From NCBI GenBank assembly GCA_039621445.1, contig CP154954.1, positions 19,020,642 through 19,084,641 on the forward strand: 64,000 nucleotides of DNA, read 5' to 3'. The notes below the pieces were generated by a model. That model had not been told where the DNA came from. It saw nothing but the letters and a program-made list of their open reading frames with translations, and made no database searches. This DNA is from Euglena gracilis. Taxonomy: Eukaryota > Euglenida > Euglenophyceae > Euglenales. Both the position numbers and the translations under genes were made by a program. Below, in pieces: positions 1 to 10,378 of the stretch (position 1 is the first letter of the stretch; every line of letters begins with the position of its first letter).

Positions 1-560
1 CCGATCGAGCTCCCCAAAATAATAAAATCCCTTGTGTCTCCAAGTCGTTTTGGGGGGCAAGTCCCTTGTGTTTTCAAATCGTTTTGTGGGGCAAATCCCT
101 CGTGTTTCCAACTGATCGAGGGCCCCAAAATAATAAAATCCCTTGTGTCTCCAAGTCGTTTTGGGGGGCAAGTCCCTTGTGTTTTCAAATCGTTTTGGGG
201 GGCAAATCCCTTGTGTTGTCCAACTGATCGAGGGCCCGAAAATAGTAAAATACCTTGTGTCTCCAAGTCGGTTTGGGGGGCAAGTCCCTGGTGTTTCCAA
301 GTTGTTTTGGGGGGCAAATCCCTTGTGTTGTTCAACCGATCGAGCTCCCCAAAATAATAAAATCCCTTGTGTCTCCAAGTGCCTTGTGTTTTCAAGTCGT
401 TTTGGGGGGCAAATCCCTTGTGTTGTCCAACTGATCGAGGGCCCCAAAATAATAAAATCCCTTGTGTCTCCAAGTGGTTTTGGGGGGCAAATCCCTTGTG
501 TTTCCAAGTTGTTTTGGGGGGCAAATCCCTTGTGTTGTTCAACCGATCGAGGGCCCCAAA
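1..560. repeat. Satellite array, about 116-bp unit (block 1)
   Basis: Tandem units that start near 'AATAAAATCCCTTGTGTCTC' and contain sub-repeats built on 'GTTTTGGGGGGCAAATCCC' and 'CAACTGATCGAGGGCCCC'. The spacing between successive AATAATAAAATCCC landmarks is about 116 bp, with shortened units. The sub-repeat itself recurs every 35-40 bp, so there is a higher-order structure. All frames on both strands stay open for long distances because of the repeat, which produces spurious ORFs. The same unit reappears at 2358-2635, 3310-3919, 5734-6011 and 6688-6860. Confidence 0.9.
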
Positions 561-916
561 GGAGGCGGACGGACGGACGGACGGACGGCTGGTGAAAAAA
601 GCGAAGGTCCGGACGGACGGCTGACCTTGTGGGCTTGGTCCAGACGGCTGAAGAAAATGCACTTGGTCCAGCTAGCCGGCTAGCCGGCTGGCCGGCCCGA
701 GTCCTTGTAAGCGCAGGCGTCTCAGTGCACGCGACTCTGGAGCTGGGGTGCTGCTAGCCTGGCCACATCTGGCTAGCCGCGGCCAGCCGCGGCTGGCTGG
801 CAAAAAAAAGGAGGAGGTCTGGCCAGCCAAGATTTGGTGTTCTGTCCCGAAACTTTCTTCCGCTTCATTTTGTTGGACTAGTCCTTTTTTTCTTTTGATA
901 TTGAGAAGTGTATCGT

Positions 917-987
917 GCACACAGTGTAGTTGGTGCAGCATGCAGTTCGGAACTGTCAGGTCGCGGGTTCAAACCCCGCTGTGTGCA
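917..987 (+). tRNA. tRNA-Pro-like gene, anticodon CGG (copy 1)
   Basis: Cloverleaf by eye: acceptor GCACACA/TGTGTGC (7 of 7 paired), T-arm GCGGG-TTCAAAC-CCCGC (perfect stem), variable loop AGGTC, anticodon loop TTCGGAA with T33, giving CGG at 948-950. The anticodon stem has a terminal mismatch and the D-stem (GTAG/CAGC) has an A-A mismatch; position 8 is G rather than T. The B box GGTTCAAACCC is good and a TTTT Pol III terminator follows at about 993. It lies in a mobile element, so it may be a hitchhiking gene or a tRNA-derived promoter. Isotype rests on the anticodon only. Confidence 0.6.
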
Positions 988-1732
988 ACAAGTTTTCCTC
1001 ACTTGAAACCGCCATCTACTGTCATTTTTTTTGAAGAAATTATGAATCACCCTCACGCAAAAAAATGCTTGCATTCCCAATTCTTCTCCTTCAGTGTCAC
1101 AATGCCGTTTCGGGTGGAAGCGGTGTGGGATAGTTATGATGAAAGTACAGGGTACTGAAATGAAGTGAAAATACAGGAACTTATTGCTTTATGGAGGCCA
1201 CATCACCACATGCAGGCCACTCAGGCCTTTGCTCTGAACAAATCCACATTCGATCGAGCAGAGGCCTGCCTGCAACACGGTGACAGGCCCTTGGTGGGTC
1301 TACTTATTTTCTGCTACTTGCTACTTGCATCACAAGTTTCAAGTCTGAAGACAGATTTCACAGACATTTTGTCCTTAGATGCTGGTTTTCTTCTGAAACT
1401 TCAATTTTTATTTCTTGCGTTCTTTATTTGCTGTTCGACAAATGTTGTTGGAAACCAAAAAATTGGGGGAGAAGTTTTTCAATCTGGCAAACGGCCCAAA
1501 ATTTTGCATTTCACATTTTTTGCGATGTCATGGTTTTTTTTTTGGGCCGGATGTGGTGGCCAGTTTTGGGCCAGATGTTCTATCCAGTTTTGGGCTAGAT
1601 GTGGTGGCCAGTTTTGGGCCACAGGATTCTCTCAGGAAGGAGTTGTTTGGGTGCCATTCTCTTGGAAAGGGGGGGGGGCAGAAAAGCGTTTTGTTTCCGT
1701 TTTTTTTTTTGGCAAAATATGTGTTGTTCAAC

Positions 1733-1985
1733 GAGAAAAATGTCAGTAAAATTTGACTGTGCCAAAAGTTTGTTTACTTTATTGACCTTCGTTTATTTCA
1801 CCTCCTCAAAAGTATGAGCTTTTAGGACGGAAAATTTTGAGGTTTTTTGTGAAAAAAGTTTTTTTCCATCAAAAATCACGTGTTTTTGGGTTTTATTTTC
1901 CAAAAAACTTTTCTGGGCAAAATCCCCGTTTTCCCGAAAACGGTGAAAATGTTGTGGTGGGTGTGGGGGGGGGGTCGACTTACCC
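1733..1985. repeat. Dispersed AT-rich repeat ('GTCAGTAAAATTTGACTGTG' family)
   Basis: The block shares a core with 5100-5345, 38460-38900, 39930-40275 and 43735-44165. Shared pieces are AATTTGACTGTGCCAAAA, CATCAAAAAATCA, CCCCGTTTTCCC and, at the right edge, GTTGTGGTGGGTG followed by a G run and GTCGAC. It forms part of the interior of the tRNA-bearing element here, so it may be a secondary insertion that accounts for the extra length relative to the copy at 10579. Confidence 0.55.
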
Positions 1986-2357
1986 CCCCTTCCGGTTCTT
2001 CCGGCGCAGTCTTTTGGTGCTGCCGTCATATGTTGAAGAAATGTTCATCCACCCGAAAAATAAATAGCATTGGACTCCCTGCAGGCGCACTCACGGCAAT
2101 GCTGGAGCGTGCACAACAGGAAAAACCGAAGGGCAGGGACAATTTCTTGATTTGACGCGACGAGTGGAGGGAAGACGTGACTGCTTTTCGGAAGGAAGGA
2201 AATTTTTTTTTGGTCCGGCCGGCTGGCAAGAAAAACATTGGTCCGGCTTGACGGACGGCTGGCGAAAAAATGCTTCGTCCGGACGGACGGCTGGGCGTCC
2301 ACCATTGGTCCGGCTGAAGAGGTCCGAACGGCTCGGACGGCTAGCCGGCCAACCGCC

Positions 2358-2635
2358 CCCAAAATAATAAAATCCCTTGTGTCTCCAAGTCGTTTTGGGG
2401 GGCAAGTCCCTTGTGTTTCCAAGTTGTTTTGGGGGGCAAATCCCTTGTGTTGTTCAACCGATTGAGGGCCCCAAAATAATAAAATCCCTTGTGTCTCCAA
2501 GTCGTTTTGGGGGGCAAGTCCCTGGTGTTTCCAAGTCGTTTTGGGGGGCAAATTGTTGTCCAACTGATCGAGGGCCCAAAAATAATAAAACCCCTTGTGT
2601 CTCCAAGTCGTTTTGGGGGGCAAATCCCTTGTGTT
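2358..2635. repeat. Satellite array (block 2)
   Basis: About two and a half units of the 116-bp satellite between the tRNA-bearing element and the hAT-like element. One unit is shortened (GGGGGGCAAATTGTTGTCC). Confidence 0.85.
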
Positions 2636-3309
2636 CAGGGTTGACGTTTTTTTTGTTTTTTTTTAAAAAAACAAAAAAACATGTTTTTTTAAAAAAAACG
2701 CAAAAAAAAACATGTTTTTTTTTGAAAAAGCAAAAATTGACCTTTTTCCTTTTGAAATGACCATTTTTTTGAAGGAAATGTTTTGCGGGTAGTTGGGGGC
2801 ATGGGGGGGGGGGCACGGGGGGGTCACAGGGGGGGGGGGTCACGAGGGGGGGTCACATTTTCGGTGGCCAGATTAGAAATCACCGAAAACGAATTTTTGG
2901 GGGAAAATCCTTTTTAGGCTCCAAAATAGGAATCCCCCAAACGAAAATTAGGAAATCTACCGGAATATTTTGGCATCACCGGCCAAGTTTTTCAGAAAAA
3001 ATTGCCGAACCGGGTCTTAGGTCGGGTGGGGGGGGGGGTGTGAAGGGGGGAACAGCCCCTGTGAAGTTTTTTTTTTCAAATGTGTGAAAGTATTTCCAAA
3101 TCTGTGTTTTCTGGTGCGAATAATCATGCTTTCAACCCAAAAAAATGAATGTTGTAGAGATAAAAAATGCACTTTTTCCCAAAAAAAACATTGCAAAATT
3201 TTTTCCCCCAAACCCTTCATTACGGTTTTTTTTGTTTTTTTTTAAAAAACATATTTTTTTTAAAGAAACATGTTTTTTTTGTTTCAAAAAAAACAAGCCG
3301 TCAACCTTG
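2636..3309. mobile_element. hAT-like non-autonomous element (CAGGGTTGACG family), copy 1
   Basis: Inserted in the satellite and flanked by a perfect 8-bp duplication CTTGTGTT (2628-2635 and 3310-3317). Terminal inverted repeats are CAGGGTTGACG at the left and CGTCAACCTTG at the right. The 674-bp interior is A/T runs that can fold back on themselves, G runs and a 'GGTGGCCAGATTAGAAATCACCG' style stretch; no coding sequence. The 8-bp duplication and CAGGG-type ends are typical of hAT elements. The copy at 6012 is the same insertion event, duplicated; a left-end copy lies at 18811. Confidence 0.8.
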
Positions 3310-3919
3310 CTTGTGTTTCCAAGTTGTTTTGGGGGGCAAATCCCTTGTGTTGTTCAACCGATCCAAGGCCCCAAAATAATAAAATCCCTTGTGTCTCCAA
3401 GTCGTTTTGGGGGGCAAATCCCTTGTGGTTCCAAAACGTTTTGAGGGGTAAATCCGTTGTGTTGTTCAATTGATCGAGGGCCCAAAAATAATAAAATCCC
3501 TTGTGTCTCCAAGTCGTTTTGGGGGGCAAGTCCCTTGTGTTTTCAAATCGTTTTGGGGGGCAAATCCCTTGTGTTGTCCAACTGATCGAGGGCCCGAAAA
3601 TAGTAAAATCCCTTGTGTCTCCAAGTCGGTTTGGGGGGCAAGTCCCTGGTGTTTCCAAGTTGTTTTGGGGGGCAAATCCCTTGTGTTGTTCAACCGATCG
3701 AGCTCCCTAAAATAATAAAATCCCTTGTGTCTCCAAGTGCCTTGTGTTTTCAAGTCGTTTTGGGGGGCAAATCCCTTGTGTTGTCCAACTGATCGAGGGC
3801 TCCAAAATAATAAAATCCCTTATGTCTCCAAGTGGTTTTGGGGGGCAAATCCCTTGTGTTTCCAAGTTGTTTTGGGGGGGCAAATCCCTTGTGTTGTTCA
3901 ACCGATCGAGGGCCCCAAA
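3310..3919. repeat. Satellite array (block 3, duplication junction)
   Basis: Five or so units of the 116-bp satellite that join the end of duplication copy 1 to the start of copy 2. Unequal exchange within this satellite is a simple way to produce the tandem duplication. Confidence 0.85.
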
Positions 3920-5733
3920 GGAGGCGGACGGACGGACGGACGGACGGCTGGTGAAAAAAGCGAAGGTCCGGACGGACGGCTGACCTTGTGGGCTTGGTCT
4001 AGACGGCTGAAGAAAATGCACTTGGTCCAGCTAGCCGGCTAGCCGGCTGGCCGGCTGGCCGGCCCGAGTCTTTGTAAGCGCAGGCGTCTCAGTGCACGCG
4101 ACTCTGGAGCTGGGGTGCTGCTAGCCTGGCCACATCTGGCTAGCCGCGGCCAGCCGCGGCTGGCTGGCAAAAAAAAGGAGGAGGTCTGGCCAGCCAAGAT
4201 TTGGTGTTCTGTCCCGAAACTTTCTTCCGCTTCATTTTGTTGGACTAGTCCTTTTTTTCTTTTGATATTGAGAAGTGTATCGTGCACACAGTGTAGTTGG
4301 TGCAGCATGCAGTTCGGAACTGTCAGGTCGCGGGTTCAAACCCCGCTGTGTGCAACAAGTTTTCCTCACTTGAAACCGCCATCTACTGTCATTTTTTTGA
4401 AGAAATTATGAATCACCCTCACGCAAAAAAATGCTTGCATTCCCAATTCTTCTCCTTCAGTGTCACAATGCCGTTTCGGGTGGAAGCGGTGTGGGATAGT
4501 TATGATGAAAGTACAGGGTACTGAAATGAAGTGAAAATACAGGAACTTATTGCTTTATGGAAAGAGGGCCAACATCACCACATGCAGGCCACTCAGGCCT
4601 TTGCTCTGAACAAATCCACATTCGATCGAGCAGAGGCCTGCCTGCAACACGGTGACAGGCCCTTGGTGGGTCTACTTGTTTTCTGCTTGGTACTTGCTAC
4701 TTGCATCACAAGTTTCAAGTCTGAAGACAGATTTCACAGACATTTTGTCCTTAGATGCTGGTTTTCTTCTGAAACTTCAATTTTTATTTCTTGCGTTCTT
4801 TATTTGCTGTTCGACAAATGTTGTTGGAAACCAAAAAATTGGGGGAGAAGTTTTTCAATCTGGCAAACGGCCCAAAATTTTGCATTTCACATTTTTTGCG
4901 ATGTCATGGTTTTTTTTTTGGGCCGGATGTGGTGGCCAGTTTTGGGCCAGATGTTCTATCCAGTTTTGGGCTAGATGTGGTGGCCAGTTTTGGGCCACAG
5001 GATTCTCTCAGGAAGGAGTTGTTTGGGTGCCATTCTCTTGGAAAGGGGGGGCAGAAAAGCGTTTTGTTTCCGTTTTTTTTTTTTGGCAAAATATGTGTTG
5101 TTCAACGAGAAAAATGTCAGTAAAATTTGACTGTGCCAAAAGTTTGTTTACTTTATTGACCTTCGTTTATTTCACCTCCTCAAAAGTATGAGTTTTTAGG
5201 ACGGAAAATTTTGAGGTTTTTTGTGAAAAAAGTTTTTTTCCATCAAAAATCACGTGTTTTTGGGTTTTATTTTTCAAAAAACTTTTCTGGGCAAAATCCC
5301 CGTTTTCCCGAAAACGGTGAAAATGTTGTGGTGGGTGTGGGGGGGGGGTCGACTTACCCCCCCTTCCGGTTCTTCCGGCGCAGTCTTTTGGTGCTGCCGT
5401 CATATGTTGAAGAAATGTTCATCCACCCGAAAAATAAATAGCATTGGACTCCGTGCAGGCGCACTCACGGCAATGCTGGAGCGTGCACAACAGGAAAAAC
5501 CGAAGGGCAGGGACAATTTCTTGATTTGACGCGACGAGTGGAGGGAAGACGTGACTGCTTTTCGGGAAGGAAGGAAATTTTTTTTTTGGTCCGGCCGGCT
5601 GGCAAGAAAAACATTGGTCCGGCTTGACGGACGGCTGGCGAAAAAATGCTTCGTCCGGACGGACGGCTGGGCGTCCACCATTGGTCCGGCTGAAGAGGTC
5701 CGGACGGCTCGGACGGCTAGCCGGCCAGCCGCC
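3920..5733 (+). mobile_element. tRNA-bearing GGCGG-ended element, copy 2
   Basis: Duplicated counterpart of 561-2357, flanked by CCCAAA on both sides. It carries the second tRNA-Pro-like gene. Small differences from copy 1 include an extra CTGGCCGG at about 4050 and a few base changes. No protein-coding content was recognised. Confidence 0.7.
4284..4354 (+). tRNA. tRNA-Pro-like gene, anticodon CGG (copy 2)
   Basis: Identical by eye over the 71-nt tRNA to the copy at 917-987: acceptor GCACACA/TGTGTGC, T-arm GCGGG/CCCGC, anticodon loop TTCGGAA, and TTTT downstream. The D-stem defect is also shared. Confidence 0.6.
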
Positions 5734-6011
5734 CCCAAAATAATAAAATCCCTTGTGTCTCCAAGTCGTTTTGGGGGGCAAGTCCCTTGTGTTTCCAAGT
5801 TGTTTTGGGGGGCAAATCCCTTGTGTTGTTCAACCGATTGAGGGCCCCAAAATAATAAAATCCCTTGTGTCTCCAAGTCGTTTTGGGGGGCAAGTCCCTG
5901 GTGTTTCCAAGTCGTTTTGGGGGGCAAATTGTTGTCCAACTGATCGAGGGCCCAAAAATAATAAAACCCCTTGTGTCTCCAAGTCGTTTTGGGGGGCAAA
6001 TCCCTTGTGTT
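5734..6011. repeat. Satellite array (block 4)
   Basis: Duplicated counterpart of 2358-2635, with the same shortened unit. Confidence 0.85.
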
Positions 6012-6687
6012 CAGGGTTGACGTTTTTTTTGTTTTTTTTTAAAAAAAACAAAAAAACATGTTTTTTTAAAAAAAACGCAAAAAACATGTTTATTTTTGAA
6101 AAAGCAAAAATTGACCCTTTTCCTTGCGAAATGACCATTTTTTTGAAGAAAATTTTTCGCGGGTAGTTCGGGTCACGGGGGGGGTCACGGGGGGGTCACA
6201 GGGGGGGGGGGGGCAGGAGGGGGGGTCACATTTTCGGTGGCCAGATTAGAAATCACCGAAAACGAATTTTTGGGGGAAAATCCTTTTTAGGCTCCAAAAT
6301 AGGAATCCCCCAAACGAAAATTAGGATATCTACCGGAATATTTTGGCATCACCGGCCAAGTTTTTCAGAAAAAATGGCCGAAACGGGTCTTAGGTCGGGT
6401 TGGGGGAGGGGGGTCAAGGGGGGAACACCCCCTGTGAAGTTTTTTTTTTCAAATGTGTGAAAGTATTTCCAAATCTGTGTTTTCTGGTGCGAAAAATCAT
6501 GCTTTCAACCCAAAAAAATGAATGTTGTAGAGATAAAAAATGCACTTTTTCCCAAAAAAAAACATTGCAAAAAATTTTTCCCCCAAACCCTCCATGACGT
6601 TTTTTTTGTTTTTTTTTAAAAAAAACATAATTTTTTTAAAAAAAACATGTTTTTTTTGTTTCAAAAAAAAACAAGCCGTCAACCTTG
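6012..6687. mobile_element. hAT-like element (CAGGGTTGACG family), copy 2
   Basis: Duplicate of the insertion at 2636-3309, with the same ends and the same CTTGTGTT flanks (6004-6011 and 6688-6695). The G/T-run lengths differ slightly. Confidence 0.8.
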
Positions 6688-6860
6688 CTTGTGTTTCCAA
6701 GTTGTTTTGGGGGGCAAATCCCTTGTGTTGTTCAACCGATCCAAGGCCCCAAAATAATAAAATCCCTTGTGTCTCCAAGTCGTTTTGGGGGGCAAGTCCC
6801 TTGTGTTTTCAAATCGTTTTGGGGGGCAAATCCCTTGTGTTGCTCAACTGTTCAAGGGCC
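6688..6860. repeat. Satellite array (block 5, right edge)
   Basis: The last one and a half units of the satellite. They degrade into a variant unit (GTTGCTCAACTGTTCAAGGGCC) before unique sequence. Confidence 0.75.
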
Positions 6861-6988
6861 AAATCCCTTATGTCATGTAGTGATTTTGGGGTGTATTTTG
6901 GCATCAGTAATCAATATTAATTTTTCTTAGTTTTGTTTTCTTTGTATTTGAAGGCCTAAAACATCAAAAAAAAAATCGAATTTTTTTT

Positions 6989-7185
6989 GATAGGGGGGCG
7001 AGGTAGTGGGGTGGGCCAACCCTAGGGTCGACCTAGGGTCGGCCCACGACCCTAGGATGGGCGACCCTGGGGTCGGCCCACTGCGACCCTAGCGACCTTA
7101 GCGACTTTAGCGACCTTAGCGACCCTAGGGCCGTATTGGGCCGACCCTGGGGTCGGCCCACTACCCCCCCCCCCCAGGCCAGATC
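6989..7185. mobile_element. Short inverted-repeat element with GGTCG(A/G) array
   Basis: The right end reads CCCACTACC, a C run, then AGGCCAGATC. This is the same right end as the element at 10080-10378. The left end (GATAGGGGGGCGAGGTAGTGGGG) is an imperfect inverse of it. The interior is a small array of AGCGACCTT and GACCCTAGGGTCGGCCCA palindromes. No coding capacity. Confidence 0.55.
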
Positions 7186-7254
7186 TACCCCCCGGATTCG
7201 GCCATAATGCAGCGCTTATTTTCAGCGATTGTGTATTCCAAAATTTGACATCCT

Positions 7255-8042
7255 AATTTGTTAAATCCCACAGCTCAGGTTGCATATTGCATATCAAACG
7301 AAAGGTCTCACCAACACCTTTCGCTTGGTACCCACAGAACTCAGCCAGATTGCAGATTGCAAAGCGCCCTCAAAATCAGCGATCGCATTTTTCCGCATTT
7401 TTCGGACCCCATTTGCATATCTGAAATTCCACTTTTCAGCTGCCATGTTGCCCATCGATCGAAAGCTCTTCTCGAGGGCTTTCAGCAGATGGCCTTAGAT
7501 TTCTGCCATGCTTTGTGGTATTCTATTTCAGAAAGTCTCCAAAATTGGCCAAAAGGAAATTTTCCTCAAAAACCCCAAATTTTTGGGCCAAGTCCACCCA
7601 AAAACTGCTCAAATGTGATTCCCACCTATCCACGAACCCTTTTGGACACTTTTTGGCACTTTTTATTTTGGGTCCCCCAGACGCCGGTTTCACGCCCGAA
7701 CCGGCGTCTGGGACACCGGTTCGGCACAGAAATTTCCCGCCCGAACCGGCGTCCCAGACGCCGGTTCGGGCATGAAACCGGAGCCCCCAGACACGGTTTC
7801 AAGTGTTTATCAAGTGCATGTTATTATGTTATTGAGATCAAGTTTCAACTTAAACCGTTTTTGAACCCGGCGTTTGAGACGCCGGGTTCAGGACAGAACC
7901 GGCGTCCCCCCCCCCATGGGTTTTCCAGATGCTGGTTCTGTCCTAAAACCCGGCGTTATGAACGCCGGTTCTGTCCAAAACCCGGCGTCCGGTTTGGGAC
8001 TGTTTTTTGTGCAAAAAAGTGTGCCAATGTGACCCCAGAAAC
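7255..8042. repeat. Intergenic stretch with dispersed CCGGTTCGGGC palindromes
   Basis: Holds at least four imperfect palindromes of the type CGAACCGGCGTC...GACGCCGGTTCGG at about 7680-7780 and AACCCGGCGTT...AACGCCGGTTCTG at about 7860-7990. Related palindromes recur at 28144-28179, 28320-28380 and 29490-29583. The long plus-strand ORF over this stretch (7258-8259) has no recognisable domain and is probably a by-product. A GATCGAAAGCTCTT motif at about 7457 is shared with 16270, 23360 and 24980. Confidence 0.6.
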
Positions 8043-9230
8043 CAGCGGTGTAGAAACAACTTTTTCTCGGGGGGGGCGAGATCCTGGGCCTGAAGCGAAG
8101 TTAGCGCCCGTCATAAACAGAAAAATTCCAAAAATAGCACCTTTTCAAAAATTTTCGGCGCCAAAGACGCCGAAAAGAATATCCCACTCCCCCTGGGGTG
8201 ACCCCCGGGGGGGGGGGGGGGGTTGGGGGGACCCCAATGTTACAATTTTTTTGTTTTAAAAAAAAGCAAAAAAACTTTCATGAATAAAAAAAACGGTTTA
8301 AAAACGTTTTTTTGTTTTAAAAAGGGTGTTTTTTTAAAAGTAAACACCACAAATAGGAAAAAAACCTGTTATAAACAACTTGTTTAAAAACAGCCCAGTA
8401 ACCTTGCAGGACCCACCCACCCCACCCCCCCTCCCCCTGGGGTCCACGACGGAAAAAAACCCTGTTACCAATGTTGTTTGAATGTGTTGTTTTCTTTTTG
8501 CCGCCCGAAGGGCGGCGAGACGGTAGCACTTTTTTGAAAGAAGGCATTGAACGTAACAAAAAAATGTGGCAATTTTTTGACATCATGCCAATTTGACATT
8601 TTGACACCATCACAATTTGAAAGCTTTCAAGCTGCCAGCGGGCGGAGACGGTGTTGCCTTTTGTGTTTTGGGATTTGAAACGAGTGCAAAATGCGAAAAA
8701 GAGCCCTCGGTCCATTTTGTATTGAACAAAAAAAACATATTGCCGGCCGAAGGGCGGCTGGACGGCAGTGCAATTTTCCAAGAACATTCCCCAAAAAGAG
8801 CCAAATTTATCAACAGAATGGTTTGCTCTTTTAAAAAATTAAACATTAGAAGCCAAGTCAAGTTACATGTGTTTCCTGTTGCCACCCAAAGGGCGAGACG
8901 GGAGTGGAGATATTCACAAACAACAACTTCAGATTGGAAAAAGGAAAACTTTTTTCCCCTCTCTGACCATGAGTTTTGGGCTTGTTTGGCCGCCCAAAGG
9001 GCGGCAAGACGGTAGCGATGTCCAACAACAAAAACACCCAAAAGTTCAATGAAAAGTTGGGTTCTTAATCTGAAAGAATTTTTTCACAAAGTGCAAAAAA
9101 TTTTTGGAGGGTAACTTTTTTCGGGGGGGGGGGCAAAAAAGTTTTGAGTCAAAAAATCCTCGGGGGGGGGGCGAAAAAATCTCGGGGGGGGGCGGCCGCC
9201 CCCCCCTGCCCCCCAGTTTCTACACCAATG
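8043..9230. mobile_element. hAT-like non-autonomous element (CAGCGGTGTAGAA family), 1.19 kb
   Basis: The left end CAGCGGTGTAGAAAC mirrors the right end GTTTCTACACCAATG. The flanks are an 8-bp target duplication with one mismatch (CCAGAAAC at 8035-8042, GCAGAAAC at 9231-9238). The interior has several copies of GCCGCCCGAAGGGCGGCGAGACGGTAGC, a strong short hairpin spaced about 130-250 bp apart, plus G-run segments near the right end. The same family is at 14650-15431. No transposase is visible. Confidence 0.75.
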
Positions 9231-9572
9231 GCAGAAACGAAAATCTCCTTGGCTGAAGGGGGATAAGAGGCACAATATCATGGCTGAGCGCAAAATATCA
9301 TGGATGTGGCGGCAAGTGTTTTGCAGTTTCTGAGGTGGGGGGAGGACTACTAGGCATACAGGGAGCCACAGCTGCAGCAATTATGGCCGAGCTCCTTGGC
9401 GATGAGGAGGGCACCGAGTTGTGCGGCGACTCCGGTGAACAGTGCCAAAGAGAGGCCCTGTTGTAGTCCATCAAGGAACACGCTCCGCGCCCCACCGGAG
9501 GCCATGGCCCCAAGGCGACGCCGGAGCTCATCCCATACGCCGTGACTGTCTCGCCGAAGGACCCCCAGACGC
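9231..9572 (-). pseudogene. Non-LTR RT element, C-terminal piece (fragment 6b)
   Basis: Read on the minus strand, this continues the broken reverse-transcriptase ORF whose other pieces lie up to 15934. The segment around 9400-9480 reads LQQGLSLALFTGVAAQLG, which resembles the '..RLSVAL..GNA' end of restriction-like-endonuclease non-LTR proteins. A frame change is needed between VWGSFGETV (next to 9572) and this motif. Assignment rests on order and motif resemblance. Confidence 0.45.
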
Positions 9573-10027
9573 CATAGCCGGCACTTCGTTTAAAACGAAG
9601 TAAAGAAAAAAAACGTTTTCTTTAAAAAGAACATGTTTTTTTTAAAAAAAAACAAAAAACGCCATTAAGGGTCCAGGGCAAAATTTTTTTTGCCTTTAAT
9701 TTTAGCTTTTTTTGCCTATCCTCGGTCAGAGAAAGACACCAAATTTGGGATGTTTCAACCATAGTTGGCACTAGGACCTTGTTTGGAATGGTTTCAAGCC
9801 AAAATGGCGGAAAAATGCCCTATTTTGACCATTCTTGTTGAAGACAACCAAAAGTATTGGTTTTCAAGTCATTTGAGCTAAGATTGGTTCACCCTTGCGA
9901 TCAAAGGCAAAATTTGGACCATCATTTTCCCCTTTGTTTTTTCCGTTTTTTTTTGCCCGTTCTTTTTTTAATAAAAAAAAAAAAAAAAACGTTTTTTTTA
10001 AAAAAAACAAAAAAAACGCCAGCTATG
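9573..10027. mobile_element. hAT-like MITE (CATAGCTGGC family), copy 1
   Basis: Ends are CATAGCCGGCACTT on the left and ACGCCAGCTATG on the right. Flanks are CCAGACGC and CCAGACCC, an 8-bp duplication with one mismatch. It is 455 bp with no coding sequence, and opens with the perfect palindrome ACTTCGTTTAAAACGAAGT. A second copy with a perfect 8-bp duplication is at 25214-25636. It interrupts the non-LTR RT ORF. Confidence 0.8.
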
Positions 10028-10079
10028 CCAGACCCGGAGGATAAATGGGGAGAAGCCCGGTGCCTGGAAAGGGGGGGTA
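10028..10079 (-). pseudogene. Non-LTR RT element, C-terminal piece (fragment 6a)
   Basis: On the minus strand this reads FQAPGFSPFILRVW. Joined at the excised MITE duplication it continues in the same frame into GSFGETV of the next fragment. The pattern 'G..F.PFI' after a 'K..KY..RC' motif is the order expected in the C-terminal endonuclease region. Confidence 0.5.
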
Positions 10080-10378
10080 GATTTATCCTGGGGGGGGGGG
10101 GGGATTAGGGGTCGACCATGGTCGCTTTCGGTCGCCCTCGGTCGCCCTCGGTCGTGGGGGGGGTCGATGTCAAAATGTGCGCTACATGCAAAATTTGCGC
10201 AACATACAAGCAAAAGGCGTTACACACACAAGGGATTTTGTTATTTTAGGGCCCTGGAACAGTTGCCTACGCCGCTACATGGCAAAAAAGGTGGAAAAAA
10301 AATCAGTAGGAATCACCCATAGCGACCGAGAGCGACCATGGTCGACCCCCACTACCCCCCCCCCCCCCAGGCCAGATC
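10080..10378. mobile_element. Inverted-repeat element with GTCGACCATGGTCGC arms
   Basis: About 299 bp, with the left end GATTTATCCTGGGGG and the right end CCCCCAGGCCAGATC, imperfect inverses. Just inside lie strongly inverted arms GGTCGACCATGGTCGC at 10111 and GCGACCATGGTCGACC at 10332. The interior contains a single, inverted, diverged piece of the 116-bp satellite (ACACACAAGGGATTTTGTTATTTTAG at about 10215), which suggests capture. It sits between two motifs of the broken RT ORF. Confidence 0.65.

Larger units (their letters stand above)
561..2357 (+). mobile_element. tRNA-bearing GGCGG-ended element, copy 1
   Basis: An insertion inside the satellite. The uninterrupted unit reads GGGCCCCAAAATAATAAAAT; here it is split, with CCCAAA present on both sides (555-560 and 2358-2363), a probable target duplication. 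Ends are GGAGGCGGACGGACGG on the left and CTAGCCGGCCAACCGCC on the right, so only a short GGCGG-type inverted end is shared. Both subterminal regions carry related direct motifs of the form GGACGGCTGG(T/C)GAAAAAA followed by TCCGGACGGACGGCTG. It carries a tRNA-Pro-like gene at 917-987 and no recognisable protein. A shorter relative lies at 10579-11683. Confidence 0.7.
114..3471. repeat. Segmental duplication, copy 1 (about 3.36 kb)
   Basis: Copy 1 of a direct tandem duplication; copy 2 follows at about 3472-6850. Landmarks are offset by 3358-3378 bp: the GATCGAG at 114 versus 3472, the element start at 561 versus 3920, the tRNA at 917 versus 4284, and the hAT end at 3309 versus 6687. Differences are few, mainly single substitutions, small indels in G or T runs, and a short indel pair near 1195 and 1315. 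This suggests a recent event, or concerted evolution or assembly of near-identical copies. Confidence 0.85.
3472..6850. repeat. Segmental duplication, copy 2
   Basis: Second copy of the 3.36-kb unit described at 114-3471. It carries the same nested insertions at the same positions (tRNA-bearing element, hAT-like element, satellite blocks), so those insertions predate the duplication. The satellite ends at about 6860, where sequence unrelated to the unit begins ('GTCATGTAGTGATTTTGGGG'). Confidence 0.85.

Noticed and set aside
34-624. Open frames on both strands with repeated SRFGGQVPCVFKSFWGANPLCC-type translations
   Set aside because: They are translations of the 116-bp satellite; all frames stay open because unit length and composition avoid stops. 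The same applies to the frames at 2238-2760, 3284-4042 and 5753-6166.
6989-7185. Telomere-like (CCCTAG/ CCCTAA) tract
   Set aside because: The units are GCGACCCTAG/GACCTTAGC variants inside an inverted-repeat element, not a regular telomeric array.
7258-8259. 333-codon plus-strand ORF
   Set aside because: No domain, it runs over the CCGGTTCGGGC palindromes and G runs, and continues into the hAT-like element; probably chance openness.
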